NCBI RefSeq assembly: GCF_003970925.1
Contig: NZ_RWJF01000001.1
Span: 2,288,501-2,352,500 of the forward strand
DNA from: Sphingomonas ginkgonis
GTDB lineage: Bacteria; Pseudomonadota; Alphaproteobacteria; Sphingomonadales; Sphingomonadaceae
DNA: 64,000 bases
Direction of reading: 5' to 3'
Made by a program: the position numbers and the translations under genes. The notes under the pieces are model-generated. The model was not told the origin of the DNA and made no database searches. It worked only from the letters and a program-made list of their open reading frames with translations. Below, piece after piece: positions 1 to 8,137 of the stretch; positions within the stretch are counted from its first letter, which is position 1; every line of letters starts with the position of its first letter.

Positions 1-960
1 CTACAAGCCGCGGAACGGGCGAAGACACTGGTACAGCGGCTGCTCGCCTTCGCTCGTCGCCAGCCGCTCAAGCCCGAAGCGGTCGACGTGGGATCGCTGA
101 TCGAGGGGATGGCCGACCTGATTGCGAGCACCTCAGGCCCGCGCGTCCACGTCGAGCTAGACGTCGCGCGCGACCTTGCGCCAGCTCAGGCCGACGCCAA
201 CCAGGTCGAAATGGCGCTGCTCAACCTGTCCGTGAATGCGCGCGACGCGATGCCGGAGGGTGGTAGCCTGACGATCGCCGCGGCCGTCGAGCAGGTGAGC
301 AAAGGCCACCGCGCGGACCTGGCGCCGGGACAATATGTGCGGATCGCTGTGTCCGACACGGGCCGTGGGATGGATGAAACGACGATGGCGCGTGCGGCCG
401 AGCCGTTTTTTTCCACTAAAGGAATCGGCAAGGGAACGGGTCTCGGCCTGTCGATGGTTCACGGGCTCGCCGCGCAGCTTGGCGGCGCAATCGCGATCGG
501 AAGCAAGCTCGGGCTTGGAACGACCGTCGAATTATGGCTACCGGCCAGCCAGGAGAATTCGGTCGTTCCCGAAGCCGTTCTGGTAGAGCCGAACCTCGAG
601 AAGTTCGGGACAGTTCTGCTGGTCGACGACGAGGACCTTGTGCGCGCCTCGACGAGCGACATGCTGGCCGAGCAGGGCTACGTCGTCATCGAGGCAAGTT
701 CAGCCGAAGAGGCCTTGCTATTGATCAATGACGGCCTGGCGCTGGACCTTCTGGTCACCGATCATCTCATGCCGGGAATGTCGGGCACCGAGTTGATCCG
801 GCACTTGCGTGCCGAACAACCTGATCTTTCAGCTCTCGTGATCTCTGGCTACGCAGATTTGGAGGGCATCGCTCCTGATGTGCCGCGTCTCGTGAAGCCG
901 TTCAGGAGAGCCGATATGGCGATGGCCATCGCCGAGGTCACTTTTTCTAATAATAAATGA
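1..960 (+). CDS. Hybrid histidine kinase, C-terminal part (5' end outside window)
   Basis: The reading frame is open from the first base, so the gene begins upstream. What remains is the end of a phosphoacceptor helix ([13 protein letters not shown] at the left edge), a HATPase_c domain with its N-box (NLSVNARDAMPEGG) and G-boxes (DTGRGMD, GKGTGLGLSM), and a C-terminal receiver domain starting at VLLVDDED. The receiver has a likely phospho-Asp in LLVTDHLMPGMSG and the conserved Lys in RLVKPF. The same layout appears in the hybrid kinases at 13.3, 54.3 and 59.4 kb. The signal sensed cannot be told because the input domain is missing. No response-regulator gene follows, so output is probably through the attached receiver or an unlinked partner. 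Confidence 0.9.
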   Translation, partial: LQAAERAKTLVQRLLAFARRQPLKPEAVDVGSLIEGMADLIASTSGPRVHVELDVARDLAPAQADANQVEMALLNLSVNARDAMPEGGSLTIAAAVEQVSKGHRADLAPGQYVRIAVSDTGRGMDETTMARAAEPFFSTKGIGKGTGLGLSMVHGLAAQLGGAIAIGSKLGLGTTVELWLPASQENSVVPEAVLVEPNLEKFGTVLLVDDEDLVRASTSDMLAEQGYVVIEASSAEEALLLINDGLALDLLVTDHLMPGMSGTELIRHLRAEQPDLSALVISGYADLEGIAPDVPRLVKPFRRADMAMAIAEVTFSNNK

Positions 961-1466
961 AACGTCGTGATCGAGTAGCAAGTACAGATTTGGAGTTATA
1001 CCAATTAACTATGACGAGAATACATTACCAGGCTAAGCATTTTTTTGTCTATAGGACAGTACTGAGTGCATTTCTCGCTCGTAAACGCGTGATCGGACGA
1101 GGAGACTTCCGGATCGCCATTGCAAGCCTCTAAGCGGATAAGAGTGTAAGGGGCTCTATGCTAATGTCGTTTTGCGAACTCACTAACCAGTGGTAAGCGC
1201 TCACTATCGACAAAGCACAGGGCAACGGTGACATGTTTTGCTGGGGCTTACAGATCCGATCTTGGATGTAGTATGGCTGCCGACGTAAGCGCCGAGCGAT
1301 GTCCCCTCTTCGAGTCTGCTATTTGTACGCGTCGACGCATGCGAGGCGATTCGCCGATGATTGTGCTTGGTCGGCAGCGAGGCGCTGCTGGACGCGGCGG
1401 ACACGACGCGCGTCGCAGCCGGCTCGCCACCTTGGAACCTGCCTCAGCGGCAACGAGTAAAATGCT
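961..1466. other. Intergenic, no gene seen
   Basis: About 500 bases after the kinase stop contain only short overlapping open frames with no family resemblance. The first 150 bases are clearly A+T-richer than the flanks, which fits a transferred or regulatory stretch, but no promoter or RNA could be assigned. Confidence 0.5.
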
Positions 1467-1871
1467 ATGATCGAGCCAAAATTGATTGGTGGGCGGGCGT
1501 GTATGCACAACCCGGCATTAAAGCCGTTAGAATTCCTGCTAGGTGATTGGCGAACCAGCGGTACCCATCCGCTAGTTCCTGGCCAGAGCCTCGAAGGTCG
1601 TACGTCGTTTGCATGGTACAATGACGGCGCGTTCATCATCATGCGCAACGAGGTCGCCGATCCCCGTTTCCCCGATGGCGTGGCGATCATCGGCAGCGAC
1701 GATGCCTCCAATCGCTTTTCCATGGTTTACTTCGACGAACGCGGCGTCTCGCGGGTCGGTAAGTCACTTAAAGCTGCCGTTCACCGCGCTGGAGGAATGG
1801 CGGCTTCGTCCCAGTGTTGGTCGTTCCCGAATTCGTTGATGTGTTTGCGAAGCTGCTTTCCAGTCGGGTAG
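1467..1871 (+). pseudogene. Truncated/frameshifted DUF1579-like protein
   Basis: The first part of the frame, best read from ATG 1503 (HNPALKPLEFLLGDW), resembles the N-terminal half of small proteobacterial proteins of the DUF1579/THAP4-like lipocalin-fold type. It has the GDW motif and VAIIGSDDAS followed by YFDERGVSR. After about position 1757 the resemblance stops abruptly and the remaining residues look like out-of-frame sequence (VGKSLKAAVHRAGG). The expected C-terminal beta strands are absent in all frames. I infer a broken remnant. The break lies where an 'AAGCTGCCGTT' string occurs that is also found next to the palindrome at 12.6 kb, so repeat insertion may have caused it. The function of the intact family is uncertain. 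Confidence 0.5.
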
Positions 1872-1979
1872 CGAACTTTCGACAATGACTGGCACCGAAA
1901 ATTCCGAGGCGTCACTTATGCGGCGGCATTTAAAAGCGGCAATGTCAATGCCCGCTAAGCGCGACCCGACGCCTAAAGC

Positions 1980-2034
1980 GGACGGTCAGCTATCCACCAT
2001 ACCTAGCCGCGTGCTGGGCTTAGCTTGACCGTCC
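1980..2034. repeat. Long imperfect inverted repeat upstream of luxR
   Basis: The arm at 1980-1992 (GGACGGTCAGCTA) is complementary to 2021-2034 (TAGCTTGACCGTCC) with a single bulged base, giving a stem of about 13 bp around a 28-base loop. There is no T-tract. It may be a REP-like element related to the repeats at 12.6-18.4 kb, or a structured leader upstream of luxR. Confidence 0.5.
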
Positions 2035-2164
2035 CTACAGGCGCTGCCTGAAGCGCAGCGCAACGGCTTTAACGGGCCTAATGCTGAACCATCTCACCTG
2101 CTACCATCATTTTCCCGTCGTGCCGCGTTCCTCCCGCTGACTAGGCCTCTCAGAGGTAACATCA

Positions 2165-2917
2165 TTGCTTGCCGTAGCGGCGAGCGATAGCGAGCGCTCC
2201 ATGGACGCTTTCCAGCTGCTTGTTGACGAGCTTGGGTCGGCGGACTCTAAGGAGGCCGCCGTCCGCAGCTTTCTGCGCTACCTTCTGACAGCCCAAACCC
2301 CTCACTTCGCCTATCTCGGGTTTCAGCGAGGGCCAGGCGAGGAAAGGGTGCCGTTCCGAGCGGGAAGCTATCCGGCAGCATGGATCACCGAATATATGGC
2401 GGCGGAGCTTTACTCGGCGGATCCTGTGGTCCTCCAAGCAGCGACATCGGCCGTGCCCATTACTTGGAGCCTGGATCTTCCCCTGGCGAGCGCCAGCCGC
2501 GGTACGACGATGGAGCTGTTCGAGCGCGCGGCAGCGCACGGGATACGCTCCGGCTACACAGTCCCAATCCGCAGCAGTCTTGGCCACCTCGCAACCATGA
2601 CCTTCGCCTCCCCACTCCCTTGGCGACAGTTCGAGCGGGAGGTCGCGCGTATGCAGTCACAATTTCATCTTGCCTCCTTTTACTTTCATGCCGCCATAGA
2701 ACGCATTCTGACCCCTGCCGAACGGCCGATGCTGACGGAGCGGGAGCGGCTCTGTCTGGCGCTTGCCTCGCAAGGTCTCACCACCAAGGAGTCGGCTCGG
2801 ACTATCAAGCTTAGCCCGCGGACGGTCCGCTTTCATCTTGATAACGCCCGCGCCAAGCTGGGTGCGGTCAACCTTAGTCAGGCCATTGTCAGCGCAACGT
2901 GTGCGGGCGTGATCTAA
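2165..2917 (+). CDS. luxR: LuxR-family acyl-homoserine-lactone-responsive regulator
   Basis: The protein of about 250 residues has an N-terminal autoinducer-binding domain (about residues 20-165) and a C-terminal LuxR/GerE helix-turn-helix (about 178-245). The HTH shows LTERERLCLALASQGLTTKE followed by KLSPRTVRFHLDNARAKLG, including the usual recognition-helix pattern. In the ligand domain the WITEYMAAELYSADPV segment matches the W-x-Y-x-x-x-x-Y-x-x-x-DP pattern of acyl-HSL receptors. The TTG at 2165 has an AGAGGT about nine bases upstream; ATG 2201 is an alternative start. It lies 67 bases upstream of luxI on the same strand, so it is the probable cognate receptor. It most likely binds the signal made by LuxI and acts at the box at 2918-2933. 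Confidence 0.92.
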   Translation: MLAVAASDSERSMDAFQLLVDELGSADSKEAAVRSFLRYLLTAQTPHFAYLGFQRGPGEERVPFRAGSYPAAWITEYMAAELYSADPVVLQAATSAVPITWSLDLPLASASRGTTMELFERAAAHGIRSGYTVPIRSSLGHLATMTFASPLPWRQFEREVARMQSQFHLASFYFHAAIERILTPAERPMLTERERLCLALASQGLTTKESARTIKLSPRTVRFHLDNARAKLGAVNLSQAIVSATCAGVI

Positions 2918-2933
2918 CTGTCGTTTGTGACAG
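2918..2933. promoter_or_regulatory. Putative lux/las-type box upstream of luxI
   Basis: CTGTCGTTTGTGACAG follows the luxR stop codon directly and ends 51 bases before the luxI ATG. The outer CTGTC/GACAG arms are perfectly complementary, and the element fits the CT-N12-AG core known from las/lux boxes. It is the only such palindrome noticed between the two genes, so LuxR probably binds here to drive luxI and the coupled P450 gene. Binding itself is inferred. Confidence 0.6.
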
Positions 2934-2984
2934 GCTGATCAACGGAAAAAGACGTCTATCTCCGAGATCAAACGGAGATTGATT

Positions 2985-3623
2985 ATGATCCTTGCCGTCC
3001 TTCCCCAACATCGTAGCCAATATGTCGACCTACTCGCGGCCATGCATCGCCTTCGCTTCCGCGTCTTTCACCAGCGACTTGGCTGGGAGGTGACCACCGT
3101 CGGCGATCTCGAGATCGACGACTATGATGCGATGGCTCCCATCTATCTCCTGCAGCTCGACCGCGCCGGTGAGGTAAAGGGCTGTGCCAGGCTGCTCTGC
3201 AGCACCGGCCCCACTATGCTGTCGCGCACCTTTCCCAGCCTGCTCGGGTCGAGCCCGTGCCCCGAGCATCCTTTGACATGGGAATCTTCGCGCTTTGCGG
3301 TTGAAGCGGGTCAAGACCGCCGTTCGCCGGGCATTGGTCAAGCTACGATCGAGCTGTTCGCCGGTCTGCTCGAACTCGGGCTACACTTTGGTTGGCGCGA
3401 GGTTTTAACCGTCACGGATCTGCGGCTCGAGCGTGTTGGGGTTCGGGCTGGTCTTGAGTTCCAGCGCTTCGCCGAACCCCAGCAGATTGGTAGAACCCAA
3501 GCCGTGGCTGGATCCGGCCGGGTGTCTGTCGCCACGCTCCGACGAATTCAGACCGTCGGCGGTCTAGCTGGTCCCGTTCTCCAGGTAAGCAGCGACATTG
3601 TTCGTCCAGGGCTCGCAGCATGA
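2985..3623 (+). CDS. luxI: Acyl-homoserine-lactone synthase (LuxI family)
   Basis: The family transfers an acyl group from acyl-ACP (or acyl-CoA) to S-adenosylmethionine to make an acyl-HSL signal. Conserved LuxI residues are visible: RLRFRVFHQRLGW near the N terminus (Arg, Phe and Trp positions), the acidic LEIDDYD motif, GCARLL, and WESSRF with the late Glu and Arg. Length (212 residues) is normal for the family. ATG 2985 is preferred over the in-frame TTG at 2979 because ACGGAG lies seven bases upstream. The stop overlaps the next gene's start as ATGA at 3620-3623, so the P450 is translationally coupled. Acyl-chain preference cannot be judged from sequence. Confidence 0.93.
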   Translation: MILAVLPQHRSQYVDLLAAMHRLRFRVFHQRLGWEVTTVGDLEIDDYDAMAPIYLLQLDRAGEVKGCARLLCSTGPTMLSRTFPSLLGSSPCPEHPLTWESSRFAVEAGQDRRSPGIGQATIELFAGLLELGLHFGWREVLTVTDLRLERVGVRAGLEFQRFAEPQQIGRTQAVAGSGRVSVATLRRIQTVGGLAGPVLQVSSDIVRPGLAA

Positions 3624-5038
3624 ACGCGCCAGTCGACGTTCGACGCGCGTCGAAGATCCGCGATCTTGCAAGAGTCACCAGACCGCTCGGGTCACCTCTA
3701 TGCGCCCCCGCTGCCGCCGACTTGGAGCATATTCCCGGTAAGAAGGGCTTGCCTTGGGTGGGCGTGCTGCCTGAAGCAGCAGCCGATCCGCTGCTATTCG
3801 CGCAGAGGATGCACCAGCGGTTCGGACCAGTGCACCGCTTCTATGCGCTTGGCGAATGGAACGTCCAGTTAGTGGGGCCGGAGGCCAGCGAACTTCTGCT
3901 GTTCGACTCACAGCGGAACTTCTCTGCTACCCATGGTTGGTCGCGGGTACTTGGCCCTCTTTTTCCTGGCGGGCTGCTTCTGCGAGACTTCGAAGATCAC
4001 CGCGTACACCGACGAGCGGTTGGAAGCGCTTTTAAGCCGGATTTGGTCGCTGCGGGACTCCAGATTTTCGAAAACCAGACCAGAGCGATGATCGATCGCG
4101 TCAGCGGTACCCGCCTCTTTTTTTATCGGGAACTGCGGGAGGTCGCGCTCGAGGCCGCTGCGCTGGGCTTTCTCGGGCTCTCGCCAGGAGCGGACTCACA
4201 GGAGTTCAGCTTGGCGTTCACGGCGCTGGTCTCGGCTACCGTGGCCATTTTGCCCGGCTGGTTACCCGGCAGCTCGCTCCACCGTGGCCGTACTGGCCGT
4301 CGCCTCCTCGAGAAATTTATCAATGCTCGGATTGCTGAGCGAAGGATCGGTGGCGGAGACGACCTGTTTTCGCAGCTTTGCATCGCTCGCTATGACGATG
4401 GCACCCCTTTGACCAATCAGGAGATCGTTGATCACCTGATCTTCGTGCTAGCCGCGGCGCACGACACGCTGACCTCGTGTCTGGCCTCAACGATCTATTT
4501 TCTGGCAGCAGAACCCGACTGGCAGGCTCAGGTCCGATCGGAGTGCCGAGCGGCAGGACTGTACAAAAATGACGTGCATGCGAACGTGCAACTGCTCTCG
4601 GAATTGCCGGTTACCGATGCGGTTATCCGGGAGGCTCTTCGACTGAATACGCCGGCACCGATCATCTGGCGCCGCGCCATTCGGCGTTTCGAGTTCAACG
4701 GGATCACGATTCCAGCCGGGACTCCGACTGCGACCAATGTCCTCTTAACGCATCGGCTGCCGGAGCATTGGCGGAATCCAGAGCAGTTCGATCCGCACCG
4801 CTTCCTCCTCCCGGCACCAGATCGTCATCGCTTTGCGTGGACCCCTTTCGGAGGAGGAGTTCACATGTGCCTTGGCCTTCACCATGCCATGCTGCACGCC
4901 AAGTCGTTCCTCGCTCAACTCTTAGAGAGAAACGAGGTTGTGCTCGACCCCGGCTACTCGCCGCGATGGTATTGGTGGCCCAACTGTCGCCCTTTGGACG
5001 GCCTTCCCGTAACGTTAGTGCGGCTGTCCGAGCGTTGA
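3620..5038 (+). CDS. Cytochrome P450
   Basis: The 472-residue protein shows the P450 signature elements: I-helix oxygen-activation motif AAHDTLTS, K-helix ExxR in EALR, and the heme-binding loop FGGGVHMCLG with the axial cysteine near residue 417. There is no N-terminal membrane anchor, so it is probably a soluble bacterial P450 needing separate ferredoxin and reductase, neither of which is encoded nearby. The ATGA overlap with luxI means one transcript and coupled translation. Either the P450 makes a product controlled by quorum sensing, or it oxidises the signal or its precursor; the sequence does not decide. The subfamily resembles CYP51/CYP120-like bacterial enzymes, but this is weak. Confidence 0.93.
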   Translation: MNAPVDVRRASKIRDLARVTRPLGSPLCAPAAADLEHIPGKKGLPWVGVLPEAAADPLLFAQRMHQRFGPVHRFYALGEWNVQLVGPEASELLLFDSQRNFSATHGWSRVLGPLFPGGLLLRDFEDHRVHRRAVGSAFKPDLVAAGLQIFENQTRAMIDRVSGTRLFFYRELREVALEAAALGFLGLSPGADSQEFSLAFTALVSATVAILPGWLPGSSLHRGRTGRRLLEKFINARIAERRIGGGDDLFSQLCIARYDDGTPLTNQEIVDHLIFVLAAAHDTLTSCLASTIYFLAAEPDWQAQVRSECRAAGLYKNDVHANVQLLSELPVTDAVIREALRLNTPAPIIWRRAIRRFEFNGITIPAGTPTATNVLLTHRLPEHWRNPEQFDPHRFLLPAPDRHRFAWTPFGGGVHMCLGLHHAMLHAKSFLAQLLERNEVVLDPGYSPRWYWWPNCRPLDGLPVTLVRLSER

Positions 5039-5110
5039 ACCAATTCCTGCATCTACGTGCAGCATCAGGCGAACACCTACGATCAAAGACCGGGAGCGGA
5101 GTTGAATCCT

Positions 5111-5488
5111 ATGATGATCAACGACGATGACGGCAGTACCCTACCTACCGACCCGAGTGACCGGGCTGACTTGAAGAACGAGGCTCGCCAAGAGTTGCTT
5201 AAGCGACAGGCGCGATTGACGACATTACCTCGGGCGATGTTCGGCGAGGTGGCTTGGGACTTGATTCTAAACTTACTGCTGAAAGATGGTGACAGTTCGA
5301 GCTTAACTGAACTCGCGAGCGACGTCGGAGTCTCTGCCTCAAGCGCAGAGCGCTGGCTGAACTACCTAGTTGCTGAGGGGTTGGTTCTAACGTCTGGTGC
5401 AGCCTGCCTGCTTTCGGAACGTTACTTCACGATCTCCAGCGACGGCAGGCGCAAGATGTTCGATGCTTTGAAAGCCCGGTCGATGTAG
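5111..5488 (+). CDS. Winged-helix (MarR-like) DNA-binding protein
   Basis: The protein has an acidic N terminus, then about 70 residues that read as a winged helix: helix AWDLILNLLLKD, then SLTELASDVGVSASSAERWLNYLVAEGLV as helix-turn-helix, then a wing and a short C-terminal helix. ATG 5111 (with ATG 5114 behind it) is favoured because GGGAGCGGAG lies about ten bases upstream; an in-frame start at 5057 is possible. It follows the P450 gene by about 70 bases on the same strand and could share its transcript. Small one-domain regulators of this kind recur in sphingomonads; no ligand or target is known here. Confidence 0.7.
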   Translation: MMINDDDGSTLPTDPSDRADLKNEARQELLKRQARLTTLPRAMFGEVAWDLILNLLLKDGDSSSLTELASDVGVSASSAERWLNYLVAEGLVLTSGAACLLSERYFTISSDGRRKMFDALKARSM

Positions 5489-5541
5489 ACGAGCTCGTTA
5501 GAGGCCTTTCAAACGACAAAAAACTGGAGCAGAATTGTGGT

Positions 5542-5787
5542 TTACGGTGCGGTTGACAAGGATTGAGCCGTAACAGGTTGATCTGGCAAGTAAGATGACG
5601 TTAACGAAAGCCGGTTGCGTTCCTCTGCAATGAAGGTGAGGACTTCATGAATTCGTGCCCCAATGTGGGCTTGGCATTGCGAAGCATCAACTTGCTGTAA
5701 GGCTTCGCGTAGATGCTGTTCGGCCACCTCTAGGAACGAGCAATTAGAAAGCTCGCCAGCGATGGTTCCTGCGCCATAACTAGTCAT
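5542..5787 (-). CDS. Hypothetical protein, 81 residues
   Basis: I do not recognise this protein. It is predicted soluble, with a helical middle section (EVAEQHLREALQQVDASQC, then HIGARIHEVLTFIAEERNRL). ATG 5787 is chosen because GAGGGGA lies nine bases upstream; a TTG at 5805 is in frame. It is convergent with the winged-helix gene and ends about 50 bases from it. Coding status rests on the ribosome-binding site and amphipathic composition only. Confidence 0.45.
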   Translation of the reverse strand: MTSYGAGTIAGELSNCSFLEVAEQHLREALQQVDASQCQAHIGARIHEVLTFIAEERNRLSLTSSYLPDQPVTAQSLSTAP

Positions 5788-5954
5788 GCTTACATGTCCC
5801 CTCAACGCGGGTGCAGCCTAAACCAAGTACAGCAAGGTGGCGGATGATGAGCGTGCCTTGGCTGGGAGCTTGATTCTCGGAACGTCGGGACATGGCCTGT
5901 GGTTGCCGGAGCCCTGACCACTGGTTCTGCTGGCGCTTGTTCAGTCTAAAGGAG

Positions 5955-5983
5955 TTGACATATGCGTCAGTGACGCATAACTA
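5955..5983 (+). promoter_or_regulatory. Promoter with embedded NrtR-type operator
   Basis: TTGACA at 5955-5960 is followed after exactly 17 bases by TAACTA at 5978-5983, a good sigma-70 pair. Nearly the whole spacer is the perfect 19-base palindrome TATGCGTCAGTGACGCATA (5961-5979). A repressor bound there would block polymerase. The neighbouring NrtR-like gene makes autoregulation the simplest reading. Expected transcription start is near 5989-5990, at the GTG start codon, suggesting a leaderless message. Confidence 0.65.
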
Positions 5984-5988
5984 GTTTG

Positions 5989-6684
5989 GTGACTGACGCT
6001 GAGTTCCTTGAGTCGTATGATCCTGCCGACTACCCGCCGATGGCGGTAGCGGTCGATCTGGTGCTGTTTACCGTTGCAGAAGGCAGGCTTCAGGTCCTGC
6101 TAGTCAGGCGCGCCGCGCAGCCTGCGCGAGGCCAGTTCGCGCTTCCGGGCACCTTCGTTCGGCTGCGCGAGTCTCTGGACCAGGCGGCCGCGCGCGGCTT
6201 TCGCGAAAAGGCGGGCCTCTCGGGTAGCGTTCGGCAGTTTGCCGCCTTTGGCTCACTCGATCGAGACCCTCGCATGCGGGTCGTCAGCATCGGGTACATG
6301 GCCCTATCGCCCCGGCGCTCGGTTCCGCTCAGCACGGATCGCCGGCTGGTTCCGGTAGTCCGGGGGGTGGCTCAGGATGAGCATGGCCCCCTCACCCTTC
6401 CATTCGACCATGCGGAGATCATCCGCTCAGCCTTTCTCCATCTTCGCGCCGATCTTGACCACAGCCTGTGGTCGTTCGGTCTTCTGGAGCAGGCGTTCAG
6501 CCTGCGCGAGCTGCAGGAGGTGCATGAAGCGATCCGCGAGCAGCCGCTTAACAAGCCGGCGTTTCGCAAGCGCCTGCTCCAGAGTGGCAAGCTGATCCCC
6601 ACCGGCGGTTCGGAGCAGGGCAATCGCTTCCGCCCGGCTCAACTCTACTCCGTCAATCAGGACTGGCGCGATGAAGAACGGTAA
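5989..6684 (+). CDS. nrtR: NrtR-like Nudix-domain transcriptional regulator
   Basis: The N-terminal half is Nudix-like (VAVDLVLFTVAEGRLQVLLV, then PARGQFALPGTFVR). The Nudix box is degenerate: RESLDQAAARGFREKAGL has REKAGL in place of REExGL, as in regulators that bind rather than hydrolyse ADP-ribose compounds. The C-terminal half (about 150-230) is a winged helix (SLWSFGLLEQAFSLRELQEV, then RKRLLQSGKLIPTG). This is the NrtR architecture, a regulator of NAD metabolism that responds to ADP-ribose. GTG 5989 is chosen because the YDPADYPP segment is part of the family; no ribosome-binding site fits between the promoter and this codon. It overlaps the next gene by 14 bases, so the likely regulon includes the ADP-ribosylglycohydrolase fusion. 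Confidence 0.85.
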   Translation: MTDAEFLESYDPADYPPMAVAVDLVLFTVAEGRLQVLLVRRAAQPARGQFALPGTFVRLRESLDQAAARGFREKAGLSGSVRQFAAFGSLDRDPRMRVVSIGYMALSPRRSVPLSTDRRLVPVVRGVAQDEHGPLTLPFDHAEIIRSAFLHLRADLDHSLWSFGLLEQAFSLRELQEVHEAIREQPLNKPAFRKRLLQSGKLIPTGGSEQGNRFRPAQLYSVNQDWRDEER

Positions 6685-8137
6685 GCTCCGCACCAGCCTC
6701 ACCCACCCGCTGGAGATCGCCGCGGTGCCGGTTGGTGCTGGTCTCGGCTCGGTGGGGCTGACCTTCTGCCCCGGCAAGAAGCAGCCGCTGGCGATGACCG
6801 GCGCGTGGGACCGCGACCTTGGGCTCGACGTCGGCGCGATCGCCGACTGGGGCGCAGCGAGCGTCGTCACCCTGATCGAGGAGCATGAGATCGCGGCGCT
6901 CGAGGTGGGCGGGCTCGGAGATGCGGTCGAGGCCGCCAACATGGAATGGCACCACCTCCCCATCCCGGACGTGTGGGTGCCGGACGCCGAGTTCGAGCGG
7001 TGCTGGGCGAGGCTCGGGCCCAAGCTCCAGGATCAGCTTGCCGCCGGGTTCAACGTGCTGGTCCACTGCAAGGGCGGGCTCGGGCGCGCCGGCACCATTG
7101 CTTCGCGGCTGCTGGTCGACGCCGGGTGGGAAAGCGAGCCTGCGCTGAGCGCCGTTCGGGAGGTCAGGCCCGGGTCGGTCGAGACTGCCCACCAAGAGAT
7201 CTACGTGCTTGGGCTTGGGCGGTCGCCCTCTCCTCTTCCCGATCCTGCCTCCAGCGAGGATCGCGCGCTCGGCGCTTTCCTCGGACTTGCCGTCGGCGAT
7301 GCGCTCGGCACCACGCTGGAGTTCAGCCGCCGCGACAGCAAGCCGCGCGTCACAGATCTGGTTGGCGGTGGTCCCTTCCGGCTCCAGCCCGGCGAGTGGA
7401 CCGACGACACCGCCATGGCGCTGGCGCTCGCGCAATCGCTAGTCGCCGACCCGCGCCTCGACGAGACCGACCTCATGCACCGGTTTGTCGACTGGTACCG
7501 CAACGGCACCACCTCGTGCACCGGCGAGTGCTTCGACATCGGCATCACCACCCGCAGTGCGCTCTCGCGCTTCAGCAGCAGCGGGAACCCGGTGGCGGGC
7601 AGCACCGACCCGCACAGCGCCGGCAACGGCTCCCTCATGCGCCTGGCGCCAGTCGCGCTGGCGCAATGGCAGGACCGCCCTGCCCTGCGAGACATCGCCG
7701 CGCGGCAGAGCGCGACGACCCACGGTGCTCCCGAGGCGGTGGACGCCTGCGTGGCCTTCGCCGAGCTGCTGGCGGACGCGATCGCCGGCCAGCCGCACGC
7801 CGAGGTACTCGCCCCGCGCGAGTTCGCCGGGGCACCGGCGGTCGCCGCGGTGCTCGCCGGCTCGTGGCGCGGCAAGCCGCGGGATGCGATCCGCTCCTCT
7901 GGCTATGTCATTCACTCGCTCGAAGCAGCGTTGTGGTGCGTAGGCCGGACCAGCAGCTTTCGTTCGGCGGTGACCCTCGCCGCCAAGTTGGGCGATGATG
8001 CTGACACGGTAGCCGCGATCACCGGCCAGCTCGCCGGCGCGCTCTACGGCTTGAGCGGTATTCCGGCCGAGTGGCTCGAAGTTCTCGCATGGCGCGAGAA
8101 ACTGGAAGCGGCCGGGCGGGAGCTGCTGGCCTCGTGA
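6671..8137 (+). CDS. Protein phosphatase / ADP-ribosylglycohydrolase fusion
   Basis: Residues about 15-180 form a dual-specificity (CDKN3-like) phosphatase domain with the P-loop HCKGGLGRAGT, catalytic Cys near 133 and Arg near 139. Residues about 195-480 form an ADP-ribosylglycohydrolase (DraG/ARH) domain: LGLAVGDALG, metal ligands in WTDDT (about 243-247), SAGNGSLMR, and the second metal motif GDDADT. Both catalytic centres look intact. ARH enzymes remove ADP-ribose from proteins or small molecules; the phosphatase half could act on phosphoprotein or on a phosphorylated ADP-ribose derivative. The 14-base overlap with nrtR and GTGA overlap with the next gene put it in one operon. The actual substrate is unknown. 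Confidence 0.88.
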   Translation: MKNGKLRTSLTHPLEIAAVPVGAGLGSVGLTFCPGKKQPLAMTGAWDRDLGLDVGAIADWGAASVVTLIEEHEIAALEVGGLGDAVEAANMEWHHLPIPDVWVPDAEFERCWARLGPKLQDQLAAGFNVLVHCKGGLGRAGTIASRLLVDAGWESEPALSAVREVRPGSVETAHQEIYVLGLGRSPSPLPDPASSEDRALGAFLGLAVGDALGTTLEFSRRDSKPRVTDLVGGGPFRLQPGEWTDDTAMALALAQSLVADPRLDETDLMHRFVDWYRNGTTSCTGECFDIGITTRSALSRFSSSGNPVAGSTDPHSAGNGSLMRLAPVALAQWQDRPALRDIAARQSATTHGAPEAVDACVAFAELLADAIAGQPHAEVLAPREFAGAPAVAAVLAGSWRGKPRDAIRSSGYVIHSLEAALWCVGRTSSFRSAVTLAAKLGDDADTVAAITGQLAGALYGLSGIPAEWLEVLAWREKLEAAGRELLAS

